This document shows positions 7,487 through 16,700 of a DNA stretch of 16,847 nt, piece after piece. Source of the stretch: Bacteroidales bacterium (GTDB lineage: Bacteria; Bacteroidota; Bacteroidia; Bacteroidales; WCHB1-69); NCBI GenBank assembly GCA_016285615.1, contig JAEERB010000047.1:1-16847 (forward strand). Reading direction: 5' to 3'. The translations under genes were made by a program, and so were the position numbers. Below the pieces are notes generated by a model. It did no database searches, had not been told where the DNA came from, and worked only from the letters and a program-made list of their open reading frames with translations. Every line of letters begins with the position of its first letter. The stretch's first letter is position 1.

Positions 7487-8665
7487 TTATTTTTTAGTGT
7501 TCAATTTATCGGGTTTGGCGAAGCGCGGATCGGTTAAAAACGCGTCGTCGGTCAGCGTCAGGATAAAGGCTTTCAAATCGGCGATTTGCGTAGGCGTCAG
7601 ATGTCGCCCACCCTCGTCAATCTTGTGCATATAGGGATGCACGTAGGGCGAATTGACCAGACCCGTGTTATAGAATTCCAGCACTTCGTCCAAGGTTTTG
7701 AAGCGGCCGTCGTGCATGTAGGGCGCTGACACCGCCACGTTGCGCAACGACGGGGCGCGATATGCCCCGTGGTCGCTCGGTTTGCCCGTCACAGCATAAC
7801 GGTCGCGCGGATCGTCGTGCGTGGCCGACAAAGCATTGTTGTAGAATTCGTTAGTGGTAAACAACGGGACACCGTCACTGCCGTGGCAATGGAAACAATC
7901 GGCTCCTTCTTCGGTTGTAAATAGCACATAGCCACGCAGTTCCTGTGGCGACAGTTGCTCTTCACCACGCAAATAGCGGTCGAATTTGGAGTCGGCAGAG
8001 ACCAATACACGCAGAAACTGGGCAATTGCCTTCTCGATACGCTCTTGTGTAATCTCCTCAGTGCCAAATGCTTTTTTGAACATTGGCGGATAATAATCCA
8101 CTTGCTTCAACGCATTGATAGCGCGCTCGACAGTACTGTTCATTTCATGGGGTGCTTGGATGCCCATCGTAACGACATTTTCCAATGAGCGACGGTTCGG
8201 ATCAGGGTTATCCTTGTGAATCATGCCGTTCCAGAAGTAACCGTTATGGTTGAATACCAGATTCACCAGCGGCATAGGGCTATGTGGGGTCGGCGTGCCC
8301 GACAGGCCGTAAGTCACGCCTCCAGGGAAGCGCGGATTATCGGTGCCCACATCAAAATTATGCGCTTGGGCGTGGCAGTCAGCGCACGACAACATAGAAT
8401 CGGGATTGGTGCCCATGTAGCCACTCAAGCGACTGTCGTAGAACAGATAGCGGCCCAACTCGACGCCTTCGACCGTCAGCGGATTGTCGTCGGGGATATT
8501 GAGCTGTTGCGGGAAAAATCGTGGTATTTGCAAATGGTACGGCGTCGGCTGCCAGACATCCTCTTCGGGTTGGCAGGCATGTATGAGCAACATCAGAGCC
8601 ACCAGCGCGACAAACAGCGCTGACGACACATATAACCTACGAAGAAACAACGGATTGCGACTCAT
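7487..8665 (-). CDS. Diheme cytochrome c peroxidase (CcpA/MauG family), lipoprotein
   Basis: A 392-residue protein with an N-terminal hydrophobic signal (about 11-30) ending in a lipobox-like IHAC, so Cys31 is probably lipidated. Two CxxCH heme c sites are present: CADCH (94-98, peroxidatic heme) and CFHCH (257-261, electron-transfer heme). APYMHDG supplies Met317, the likely sixth ligand of the second heme, and HEM (173-175) matches the active-site region with its conserved glutamate. Length and domain order fit bacterial cytochrome c peroxidases, which reduce hydrogen peroxide outside the inner membrane using electrons from small cytochromes or quinol pathways. Acidic residues follow the lipid cysteine (QPEED). 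The gene starts 11 bp after the parC-like stop, so it is probably co-transcribed with it. Confidence 0.92.
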   Translation of the reverse strand: MSRNPLFLRRLYVSSALFVALVALMLLIHACQPEEDVWQPTPYHLQIPRFFPQQLNIPDDNPLTVEGVELGRYLFYDSRLSGYMGTNPDSMLSCADCHAQAHNFDVGTDNPRFPGGVTYGLSGTPTPHSPMPLVNLVFNHNGYFWNGMIHKDNPDPNRRSLENVVTMGIQAPHEMNSTVERAINALKQVDYYPPMFKKAFGTEEITQERIEKAIAQFLRVLVSADSKFDRYLRGEEQLSPQELRGYVLFTTEEGADCFHCHGSDGVPLFTTNEFYNNALSATHDDPRDRYAVTGKPSDHGAYRAPSLRNVAVSAPYMHDGRFKTLDEVLEFYNTGLVNSPYVHPYMHKIDEGGRHLTPTQIADLKAFILTLTDDAFLTDPRFAKPDKLNTKK

Positions 8666-8676
8666 CGTTACGGCTT

Positions 8677-11421
8677 TTAAAACAGCGACAACTGTTCTCC
8701 TTCACCGTCAGTATCATCATTATCATCTTTCGAAACGGGAAGAATATCCTCTTCCATGTCGAAACGTTCTTTGGCCACGGCATCGTCAATATTCTCTATA
8801 ACGCCGTCGGCATCATCATCCTGTTCTTCTACCGGCTCTTCCACCTCTGCCTCAGCTGCCAGCATCTCCTCGGGATCAGGCAGCGGCTCGAGCAATTTGA
8901 CGCCCGTCACCGTACCGAAGCGGAGCACTTTACCTTTGGCGCGCACTTTCATCACATCCACAAATTCAGCCACATTAACCACCTCTGTCAGAATACCTTT
9001 TGGATCTTTCAGATGATACTTCACCTCAATCTGCGGCAGGTAGTCGATGGAAGCAAATTCCAAACGGATGTCCTTATCAACAGGAATAAAGTCGATCTTC
9101 TTTTCCGTCAATTCGGGTTGGAAACGCTTGATAATGTATTGTTTATCCTTCTTGTTATAATAAACGGCCGTAATAATTCTATTGGGATGGAACTTGCGGA
9201 TGATCAGCAGGTCATCGTCAAAGTGAGTGGAGAGGTCGTAGCCTGTAATTCTGTAATATCCAGACTTATAAACGGCTATAATTCTGTCATCTTCCTTGAA
9301 GGCGCCCAGCAACTCACCACGCTCATCATTATTGAGTTTCATCACGGTAGCATCGTAATAGACATTGATGGCACTCAGTGTCGAAACGCCCTTTTCACTC
9401 ATCTCGATTTTACGCACAGGGTTGCGCGACAAGATGTTACCCTTCGAGCTACGACTCTTGATAGCCAGTGTACTAAAGTCGAAATCGAACTGCGTTTTTT
9501 TCATCTTCGGCTTCGGCTTGAGGTAAACCTTAATCTTTTCAGCTTCGCCATTGGGGTTCGAAGTCAGGTAGAGCACCTTGGAGTCGGGTTTGCCGGCAGT
9601 GAGGTCATATTCCTTGTCGCGGGTCACGCCACCGATAGAGAATCGTTTCACCATGGCGCTGCCGTTCTTGCCGTCGGAATAGACCATGTTGAAGACCACG
9701 CGGTCGTTGTTACGCTTGAACACTTCCACATGGATTATATCCTTGCCAATGAACACTTTATCGCACACCTTCTTGACTACGAACTTACCATTCTCGCCAA
9801 AAACAATGATGTCGTCGATATCGGAGCAGTCGCCCACATATTCCACCATCTCATCACGCTTGAGGTTGGTGCCCACAAAGCCTTCTTTCCTGTTGACATA
9901 CAACTTAAGATTGGCCACTGCCACCGTCGTTGCCACGATATTGTCGAAGGTCTTGATTTCGGTTTTACGTTCACGGCCTTTGCCGTATTTTTTCTTAATC
10001 TGCTTGAAATAGTTAATTGAGTAATCGATAAGGTGTTCCAGATGGTTTTTCACCTCGTCGATGTCGAGTTCGATGGCCGCAATCTGGTCTTCAGCCTTCT
10101 TGATATCGAATTTGGAAATCTTGCGGACAGGCTTCTCGCACAGTTTCAGCACATCCTCGCGCGTAATCTCACGTTTCAGCAGTTTGCGATACGGGTCGAA
10201 GCGCCGTTCGATGCCCGTAACCTGGTCTTCCCAGAGGTCGTAGTCCTTATTTTCAAGTTCTTTATAGATTTCTTTCTCGAAGAAAAGTTTCTCAAGCGAT
10301 ATCCAGTGCCACTGGTCTTCCAGTTCTTGCAATTGGATTTGCAGTTCGCGCTGCAGCAATTTAACCGTATTTTCGGTGTTTATCTTAAGGATTTCCTTCA
10401 CCGACAGGAATGCGGGATGTCCGTTGTAAATGACGCAGGAGTTTGGCGAATAGGTTTTCTCGCAGTCGGTAAAAGCGTAAAGCGCATCTATCGTCTGGTC
10501 GGGGGAAACATTAGGCATCAGGTGAAGCAAAATTTCGGCGGTCTTAGCCGTATTGTCATCCACCTTCTTGATTTTGAGTTTGCCTTTTTCGATAGCGGGC
10601 GTTATCGAGTTGTTAATCAAGTCGGTAGTGGTCGTACCAAAAGGTATTTCCGTAATTACCAGCGTGCGGTTATCCTTGATGGTAATCTTGGCGCGGCAGC
10701 GCAATTTGCCACCACGGAGGCCATCGTTATATTTGGTCACCTCGAGCGAACCGCCGGTCGGGAAGTCGGGATAGATTTCAAAATCACGATTCTCGAGAAT
10801 GGCCACCGACGCATCGAGCAACTCGTTGAAATTGTGCGGCAGGATGGACGTTGCCAAGCCCACAGCGATACCTTCCACGCCCTGTGCCAACAGCAAGGGG
10901 AACTTGATAGGCAGCGCGATAGGCTCCTTGTTACGACCATCGTACGAACGTTGCCATTCTGTAGTTTTGGCATTGAAGACAACCTCTTTGGCGAATGGTG
11001 TCAGGCGGGCTTCGATATAACGCGGAGCGGCGGCGGGGTCACCTGTAAGGATATTACCCCAGTTACCTTGTGTATCGACTACCAACTGCTTCTGTCCTAT
11101 TTGCACCAAAGCGCCAGCAATGGAACTGTCGCCGTGCGGGTGATATTTCATCGTATTACCCACAATGTTGGCCACCTTGTTAAAGCGACCATCTTCCAAC
11201 TCATTCATTGAATGCAGAATACGGCGCTGAACAGGTTTTAGGCCATCATATACATCGGGCAAGGCACGGTCGAGAATAACATAGGAAGCATAGTCCAAAA
11301 ACCAGTTTTTAAACATCGACTGGACATAGACGATATTATGCAAATCGGATGATTGTTCTACCTCTGAATCAACAGGTTGTTGTTCTTCTTCGTTCAAATT
11401 ATCGAGATCTTCTTCCTTCAT
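8677..11421 (-). CDS. parC: DNA topoisomerase IV subunit A (ParC-like; type IIA topoisomerase A subunit)
   Basis: A 914-residue breakage-reunion subunit. I chose the ATG at 11421 (MKEEDLDNL) over an in-frame TTG at 11430 that adds three residues. DYASYVILDRALPDVYDGLKP opens the winged-helix/tower core, YHPHGDSS is the quinolone-resistance-region helix, and AAPRYIEARL holds catalytic Tyr135, which forms the phosphotyrosine link to DNA. The C-terminal beta-propeller region has SRSSKGNIL instead of the GyrA-box QRRGGKG, favouring topoisomerase IV (decatenation) over gyrase. The last 68 residues are very acidic and end in QLSLF, a sliding-clamp-binding-type motif. Ser99 sits at the GyrA Ser83 position, but Gly103 replaces the acidic residue of GyrA Asp87/ParC Glu84. 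No parE lies in the window. Confidence 0.88.
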   Translation of the reverse strand: MKEEDLDNLNEEEQQPVDSEVEQSSDLHNIVYVQSMFKNWFLDYASYVILDRALPDVYDGLKPVQRRILHSMNELEDGRFNKVANIVGNTMKYHPHGDSSIAGALVQIGQKQLVVDTQGNWGNILTGDPAAAPRYIEARLTPFAKEVVFNAKTTEWQRSYDGRNKEPIALPIKFPLLLAQGVEGIAVGLATSILPHNFNELLDASVAILENRDFEIYPDFPTGGSLEVTKYNDGLRGGKLRCRAKITIKDNRTLVITEIPFGTTTTDLINNSITPAIEKGKLKIKKVDDNTAKTAEILLHLMPNVSPDQTIDALYAFTDCEKTYSPNSCVIYNGHPAFLSVKEILKINTENTVKLLQRELQIQLQELEDQWHWISLEKLFFEKEIYKELENKDYDLWEDQVTGIERRFDPYRKLLKREITREDVLKLCEKPVRKISKFDIKKAEDQIAAIELDIDEVKNHLEHLIDYSINYFKQIKKKYGKGRERKTEIKTFDNIVATTVAVANLKLYVNRKEGFVGTNLKRDEMVEYVGDCSDIDDIIVFGENGKFVVKKVCDKVFIGKDIIHVEVFKRNNDRVVFNMVYSDGKNGSAMVKRFSIGGVTRDKEYDLTAGKPDSKVLYLTSNPNGEAEKIKVYLKPKPKMKKTQFDFDFSTLAIKSRSSKGNILSRNPVRKIEMSEKGVSTLSAINVYYDATVMKLNNDERGELLGAFKEDDRIIAVYKSGYYRITGYDLSTHFDDDLLIIRKFHPNRIITAVYYNKKDKQYIIKRFQPELTEKKIDFIPVDKDIRLEFASIDYLPQIEVKYHLKDPKGILTEVVNVAEFVDVMKVRAKGKVLRFGTVTGVKLLEPLPDPEEMLAAEAEVEEPVEEQDDDADGVIENIDDAVAKERFDMEEDILPVSKDDNDDTDGEGEQLSLF

Positions 11422-11472
11422 AAAAATCAAAATTTAGCAACGGCACATGCCTACACTACCAATGATAATGTG

Positions 11473-11480
11473 CAAAGGTA
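11473..11480 (-). promoter_or_regulatory. -7 promoter element of parC
   Basis: The minus strand reads TACCTTTG, a perfect TAnnTTTG match. It predicts a start near 11466, about 45 nt before the ATG at 11421. No TTG lies at the usual 17-23 bp upstream; one lies only 10 bp away. Position relative to the gene is the main support. Confidence 0.55.
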
Positions 11481-11540
11481 ATGATTTTTACAACTAAAAA
11501 AGGGGCGTCACAAAAATGTTTTCAACGGAATTTTGTGGAT

Positions 11541-13751
11541 TTATCCATTCTTAACCAGTTTGGCGGTACCCACAACCGACTGGCGATGATAAAACCGAAG
11601 GATATACATACCTGCGGGCAGATTGGCCACCGAGAAAGAGCCGTTGGCAATCTGTTGTTCGCCAACGCACTGACCTTGCAAATTGAGAATAAGCACTTTG
11701 TCGCAACCATAATCCATGGCAACCCTAACGTGTGATGTGGCAGGATTGGGATAAACAGTAATCGTACTAGCCGAATATTGCGGAATGGCCACCTCATCAC
11801 CGGGCGGCGTAGTGCCTTTGTACCAAGCGATGCCGCCGGCATAGTTGCCCACCAGCAGGTCGGGATAGCCGTCGCCATTGAGGTCGGCCACGGCGGGCGC
11901 CACACGGCAACCTTCATCAATGTCGTACTTGCGGCGATCGTGCACTTCGAACAGGGCCGACTGCTTCAGCATGAAGGTGCCGTCAAGATTATCGTCAATA
12001 TCCTTGTAATAAGAGACATAGCCCTGCTCATTACCACAGAACAAAATCGTCTGGTTCTGGGCATTACGGAAGAAACAAGGCACGGCAAAGCCGAAATAGG
12101 AGAGCTCAAAATCGCGCACATCCACACCACCGAGCGTATCGGTAACCAACTCAAATTGAGGAATATCTGAGCTAGACGTATTGCGATAATAGGCAATATG
12201 GCCACGGCGGTTGCCGATGAGTAGATCATTTTGGCCATCACCATCCAAGTCGAAATAGCACGGTGTGCTGAAGTCGCCCACATCTATCTGGCCATAATTG
12301 AATTGCGGCGCAGCGAAGGCCAGTGCGTCGGCTGAACCCATGTTGGCCACCAACAGCAGTGTGCCGTCGCGCTGCCCGCACAGCAGGTCGGTGCGCCCAT
12401 CTCCGTTAAAGTCGCCCAATGCGGGATAGAGCGCCTGCAGGCCATACTGGCGCAACGAGCCAAAGTCGGCCGTAACGAGCTCAAACGCTGGAGCCGCCGC
12501 CGTGCCCGTATTGCGGTAATAGGCCACAGACGACGAATAGGCCGTTTTCAGATAGCCAAACTCAAACCAAGCACTATCGAGCGTGCCATAATTGGCGACA
12601 AAGATGTCTTGCAAGCCGTCGCCATCCCAATCGTAAAGCACTGGATAGGAGCCGCCGCCGACATCAATCATATCCTCCTGCAGAAAAGACTTGTTTTGCA
12701 GTTCATAGCGTCCTGTAAGTGAGTCTTTTGCATAGAGCCACACACTCTCCACATTCTGCGATTTGATGAGCGAGGGATCTGACGGAGAGACAATAATCTC
12801 TTCTACCCCATCGCCATCCACATCCACAAAGGTGATGGCTGGCATAGAGAATATATTGACAGGCATTGAAGCATTAGGAAAGGCCGTGTCAATGGCTGTC
12901 ATCAGTGCTTTTTCGCGCGTACCACCATTCTTCAACAAGATAAGATTAGGATAATCGACATCACCTACTACAATGTCAGTCAAGCCGTTGCCCGTCAGGT
13001 CGCGGGCAAAGATAGACGAGCCCACATGCTTCGGAGCCCCATTGTCATCACCCTTCTCCTCGCAAGAGATATTCAAAGTAATTTCATTATTGCTCTCCCC
13101 TTCGGCAAACTTGCCCCAGCACTCCTCCTCCAACTTGAAAGCGAACTCCTCCCCCTGCCCATTTTCTACTGCATAATTCCTGATATAGTGAACATATTTA
13201 CCTAATAACCAGAAATTTAAAATATCAATATCGCCATCACCATCCACATCTTCAATCGCCATATAGTCATCGGGCGAAGCGTAAATATTGCTCATTCCGT
13301 TATAATAAAACGCCTCCAACTGCTTGGTTACCAGTTTGAACTTCAGCACTGTGTCCGACACATTCTGAAACACGCTAATACCGGCCATGCCATAGGTAAA
13401 AATGTCCTCTTTACCGTCGTGGTTATAATCCTTCAAAATGGCCCAGTCGTGCAAAGCAGGGAAACAGGCAACATACTCAGGAGCAAAACGATAGCCCGAG
13501 TTAGTATTCAGAAAAGTCAGTATGCGGTTGCCGTTCTTTTCAAAGACGAAGAGATCCTTTTTCCCGTCGCCATTCAGGTCGATTTCCGACATGTGCGCCG
13601 AGTTCATGCCACCAGCCCACGGACAGGCCAGTTGTCGGCCCTGTTGCATGACAGGCACGCTCAAATCGCGTTGGAAACCAAAGTCATAGGATTGCGCCTC
13701 CGCCAGCGGACAAAGCAAGAGAAGGAAGAAAAGCCAACCAATTTTCCTCAT
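11541..13751 (-). CDS. Secreted FG-GAP/VCBS repeat protein with T9SS type A sorting domain
   Basis: A 736-residue protein. The signal peptide (about 1-19, cleavage after AEA) sends it across the inner membrane. The body contains nine FG-GAP/VCBS-type calcium-loop motifs of the form D-x-[DN]-x-[DN]-G-x-x-[DE]-[IL], starting near residues 58, 108, 168, 251, 310, 374, 447, 501 and 623, which should build a beta-propeller-like structure. The C-terminus (about 663-736) is a type A T9SS sorting domain: VYPNPA at the start, LPAGMYILRF, and KLVKNG at the end. Such domains direct export through the type IX secretion system and surface attachment or release. No enzymatic domain is visible, so binding or adhesion is the likely role. 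It starts 35 bp after the purL stop with no obvious promoter between, suggesting co-transcription. Confidence 0.9.
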   Translation of the reverse strand: MRKIGWLFFLLLLCPLAEAQSYDFGFQRDLSVPVMQQGRQLACPWAGGMNSAHMSEIDLNGDGKKDLFVFEKNGNRILTFLNTNSGYRFAPEYVACFPALHDWAILKDYNHDGKEDIFTYGMAGISVFQNVSDTVLKFKLVTKQLEAFYYNGMSNIYASPDDYMAIEDVDGDGDIDILNFWLLGKYVHYIRNYAVENGQGEEFAFKLEEECWGKFAEGESNNEITLNISCEEKGDDNGAPKHVGSSIFARDLTGNGLTDIVVGDVDYPNLILLKNGGTREKALMTAIDTAFPNASMPVNIFSMPAITFVDVDGDGVEEIIVSPSDPSLIKSQNVESVWLYAKDSLTGRYELQNKSFLQEDMIDVGGGSYPVLYDWDGDGLQDIFVANYGTLDSAWFEFGYLKTAYSSSVAYYRNTGTAAAPAFELVTADFGSLRQYGLQALYPALGDFNGDGRTDLLCGQRDGTLLLVANMGSADALAFAAPQFNYGQIDVGDFSTPCYFDLDGDGQNDLLIGNRRGHIAYYRNTSSSDIPQFELVTDTLGGVDVRDFELSYFGFAVPCFFRNAQNQTILFCGNEQGYVSYYKDIDDNLDGTFMLKQSALFEVHDRRKYDIDEGCRVAPAVADLNGDGYPDLLVGNYAGGIAWYKGTTPPGDEVAIPQYSASTITVYPNPATSHVRVAMDYGCDKVLILNLQGQCVGEQQIANGSFSVANLPAGMYILRFYHRQSVVGTAKLVKNG

Positions 13752-13786
13752 AAGATTCTGTTTTTGTCCGCCGGATACGCTATCGA

Positions 13787-16700
13787 CTATCGACCGCGGA
13801 AATATTTCACGGCATTGGCGAAGATATCCTGCGTCTTATTGCCGTCGATATTCTTGTAGAGGTTCTCGCCTTTACGCTCGCTGTGGCCCATCTTGCCCAA
13901 GATGCGACCGTCGGGCGAAACGATGCCTTCGATAGCATAATAAGAGCCGTTGGGGTTGAACACAGGATCCATCGTAGCACGACCGTCTCCATCGCAGTAC
14001 TGGAAGGCCACCTGACCATTGGCAAACAGTTGCTTAGCCAGTTCTTCCGATACCACGAACTTACCCTCACCATGGCTGATAGCCACACGGTGCACTTCGC
14101 CCGACTGGAATGATGTGAGCCAGGGCGACTTCACCGAATTAACCACCGTATGGGTGATATGGGAAACGTGGCGGTTGATGTCGTTGCGCGTCAATGTGGG
14201 CGAATCGGCTGTAACAGAGCCAATTTGGCCAAACGGCAGCAAGCCCGACTTAACAAGAGCCTGGAAGCCGTTGCAGATGCCGACAATCAGTCCGCCGCGT
14301 GCCAGCAAGCGTTCTACGGCTGCTTTCACGGTGGCGTTAGTCAGCACATTGGCGATGAACTTACCACTGCCGTCGGGTTCGTCACCCGAGCTGAAGCCGC
14401 CACTGAGCGCCAGTATGTGCGAGCGGTCGAGCAGGTCTGCCATCTCACGGATAGAGTCGGTAATCTCTTTTTCGTTGAGATTGCGGAAGACGAATATCGT
14501 TGAGTGGGCGCCAGCATCGTTGAAGGCGCGGGCGGTGTCGTAATCGCAGTTGGTGCCGGGGAATACAGGCAGCAGCACTTCGGGTGTCTCCACTGTCTGC
14601 GGCACTGTGGTCGTGTTGGCCTCGTGCGGGGCGGGCATGTCGGCGGGACGCGCACTGGCTTTGGCTGTGGCGGGATAAATCTGGCCGAAAGTGCCAGTCC
14701 ACGCAGCCATACATTTCTGTTTATCAATCGTTTCGCCATTGATAACATATTGGTCATCCACTTTGCCCAACAACACAGCGAACTCGGAATCGAGAGCCAC
14801 GGGCGACTCAACGATAAAGCTGCCGTAGCCGTACGAGAAGAGGTCTTCTTGTGTGTTCACATTGAAGCCCAAGCCGTTGCCGACACTCATCTTAAAGAGT
14901 GCTTCGGCAGCACCGCCAAACTGCAGCGTGAATGCCGACACAATATTCTTCTTCAGAATCTGCTCGTGCATATAGTCGAACACCTGTTTCAGGCGGTCGG
15001 TATCAGGATGGAACGGCACAGCCTTCGTATCTTTAATCCAATAGATATAGTTGCCTTTTTTCTTGAATTCGGGAGAGATGATTTGCGAAGCCTTGCCCGT
15101 GGTAACGGCGAAAGAGATAAGTGTGGGCGGCACATGCAAATTCTTGAAAGTACCACTCATAGAGTCTTTTCCGCCAATGGAGGGCAAATGGAACTTATTC
15201 TGCACATAGATGGAGCCCAGCAGAGCAGCGAAGGGCTTGCCCCACTTGGTTTCATCCTTACCCAACTTCTCGAAATACTCCTGGAACGAGAAGCGGATGC
15301 GATGGTAATCACCGCCGGCGGCCACTATCTTGGCAATAGACTCAATGACAGCGTACATGGCGCCGTGGAATGGCGATGCCGATGAGATGTAGGGATTGAA
15401 GCCGTAGGCTACTAACGAAGCGGTGTCGGTTTTGCCGTTGGGCACAGGCAGTTTCTGCACGCTCACTTGCGTTTCGCTCAACTGTGTCTTGCCGCCGAAG
15501 GGCATCAGGACGGTAGAGGCACCGATGGTGGCGTCGAACATCTCGATGAGGCCTTTTTGTGAAGCCACGTTGTGCATAGCCAACAGGGCCAGCATACGGT
15601 TCTCGAACGAGGCAGAGCTTTCGGGAGCATAACGATAGGCTGGCTCCTCTTTCACTGCGGCCACCGTCGCTTTGATATTGGGACGCACGCCATTGGTATT
15701 GATGAAGTCGCGGCTTAAGTCCACAATCATCCGACCATTCCAAGTCATACGCAGGCGGTTATCGTCGGTCACCTTGGCGATGATAGTGGCCTCGATATTC
15801 TCTTTGCGGCACAGTTCGAAGAACTCGTCCACATCGTTCTTATCAACCACCACGCTCATACGCTCCTGCGACTCGCTAATGGCTATTTCGGTACCATTGA
15901 GGCCTTTGTATTTGGTCTTGACCGCATCCAGATTGATGAGCAGACCGTCGGCCAACTCGCCGATAGCCACGCTCACGCCGCCAGCGCCGAAGTCGTTCGA
16001 CTTCTTGATGAGGCGCGTGGCCTGCGGATTGCGGAACAAGTGTTGTATCTTGCGTTCTTCGGGGGCGTTACCTTTCTGCACCTCTGCAGCGCACACTTCC
16101 AACGAGCTTTCGGTATGCTCTTTCGAAGAGCCAGTAGCACCGCCGATACCATCACGGCCAGTGCGGCCACCGAACATGATGATGATGTCGCCAGGCACGG
16201 GCTGCTCGCGTTTCACCGAAGCGGCGGGGGCAGCGCCTACCACTACGCCCACTTCCATACGTTTGGCTTTATAACCCTCGTGATAGATTTCACGCACGTG
16301 CGTCGTCGCCAAGCCGATTTGGTTACCGTAGGATGAATAGCCAGCAGCGGCGCTCTTGGAGATAACCTGCTGTGGCAATTTACCTTCCATCGTCTTATCC
16401 ACGGGTTCGGTAATATCGCCGGCACCCGTCACACGCATAGCCTGATATACATAGCTACGACCGCTCAGCGGGTCGCGGATAGCGCCGCCGATACAGGTAG
16501 CTGCACCGCCAAACGGCTCTATTTCAGTAGGATGGTTGTGCGTTTCATTCTTGAACATCAGCAGCCATTTCTCCATCTGGCCGTTCACATCCACATCCAC
16601 ATAGACGCTGCAGGCGTTTATCTCGTCCGACACTTCCATATCGTCGAGGTTGCCGGTTTTGCGCTCATACTTACCGCTGATGGTAGCCATATCCATCAGT

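Noticed and set aside
10033..11211. Long plus-strand ORF (392 codons) opposite parC, and another (335 codons) at 9013-10020
   Set aside because: Both lie antisense inside a well-supported topoisomerase gene; their translations have no recognisable domain and look like codon-bias shadows.
11422..11430. TTG start for parC adding three residues (MIF)
   Set aside because: An ATG lies in frame nine bases downstream with a normal-looking N-terminus; ATG is the more likely start.
11509..11537. Inverted repeat CACAAAA/TTTTGTG with a 15-nt loop after the FG-GAP gene
   Set aside because: The stem is short and A/T-rich, the loop is long, and the T-tract lies several bases away after a C-rich stretch; not a convincing intrinsic terminator.
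14504..15385. Plus-strand ORF of 293 codons opposite purL
   Set aside because: Antisense to conserved PurL sequence; rich in His, Gly and Arg with no domain, typical of a shadow frame.
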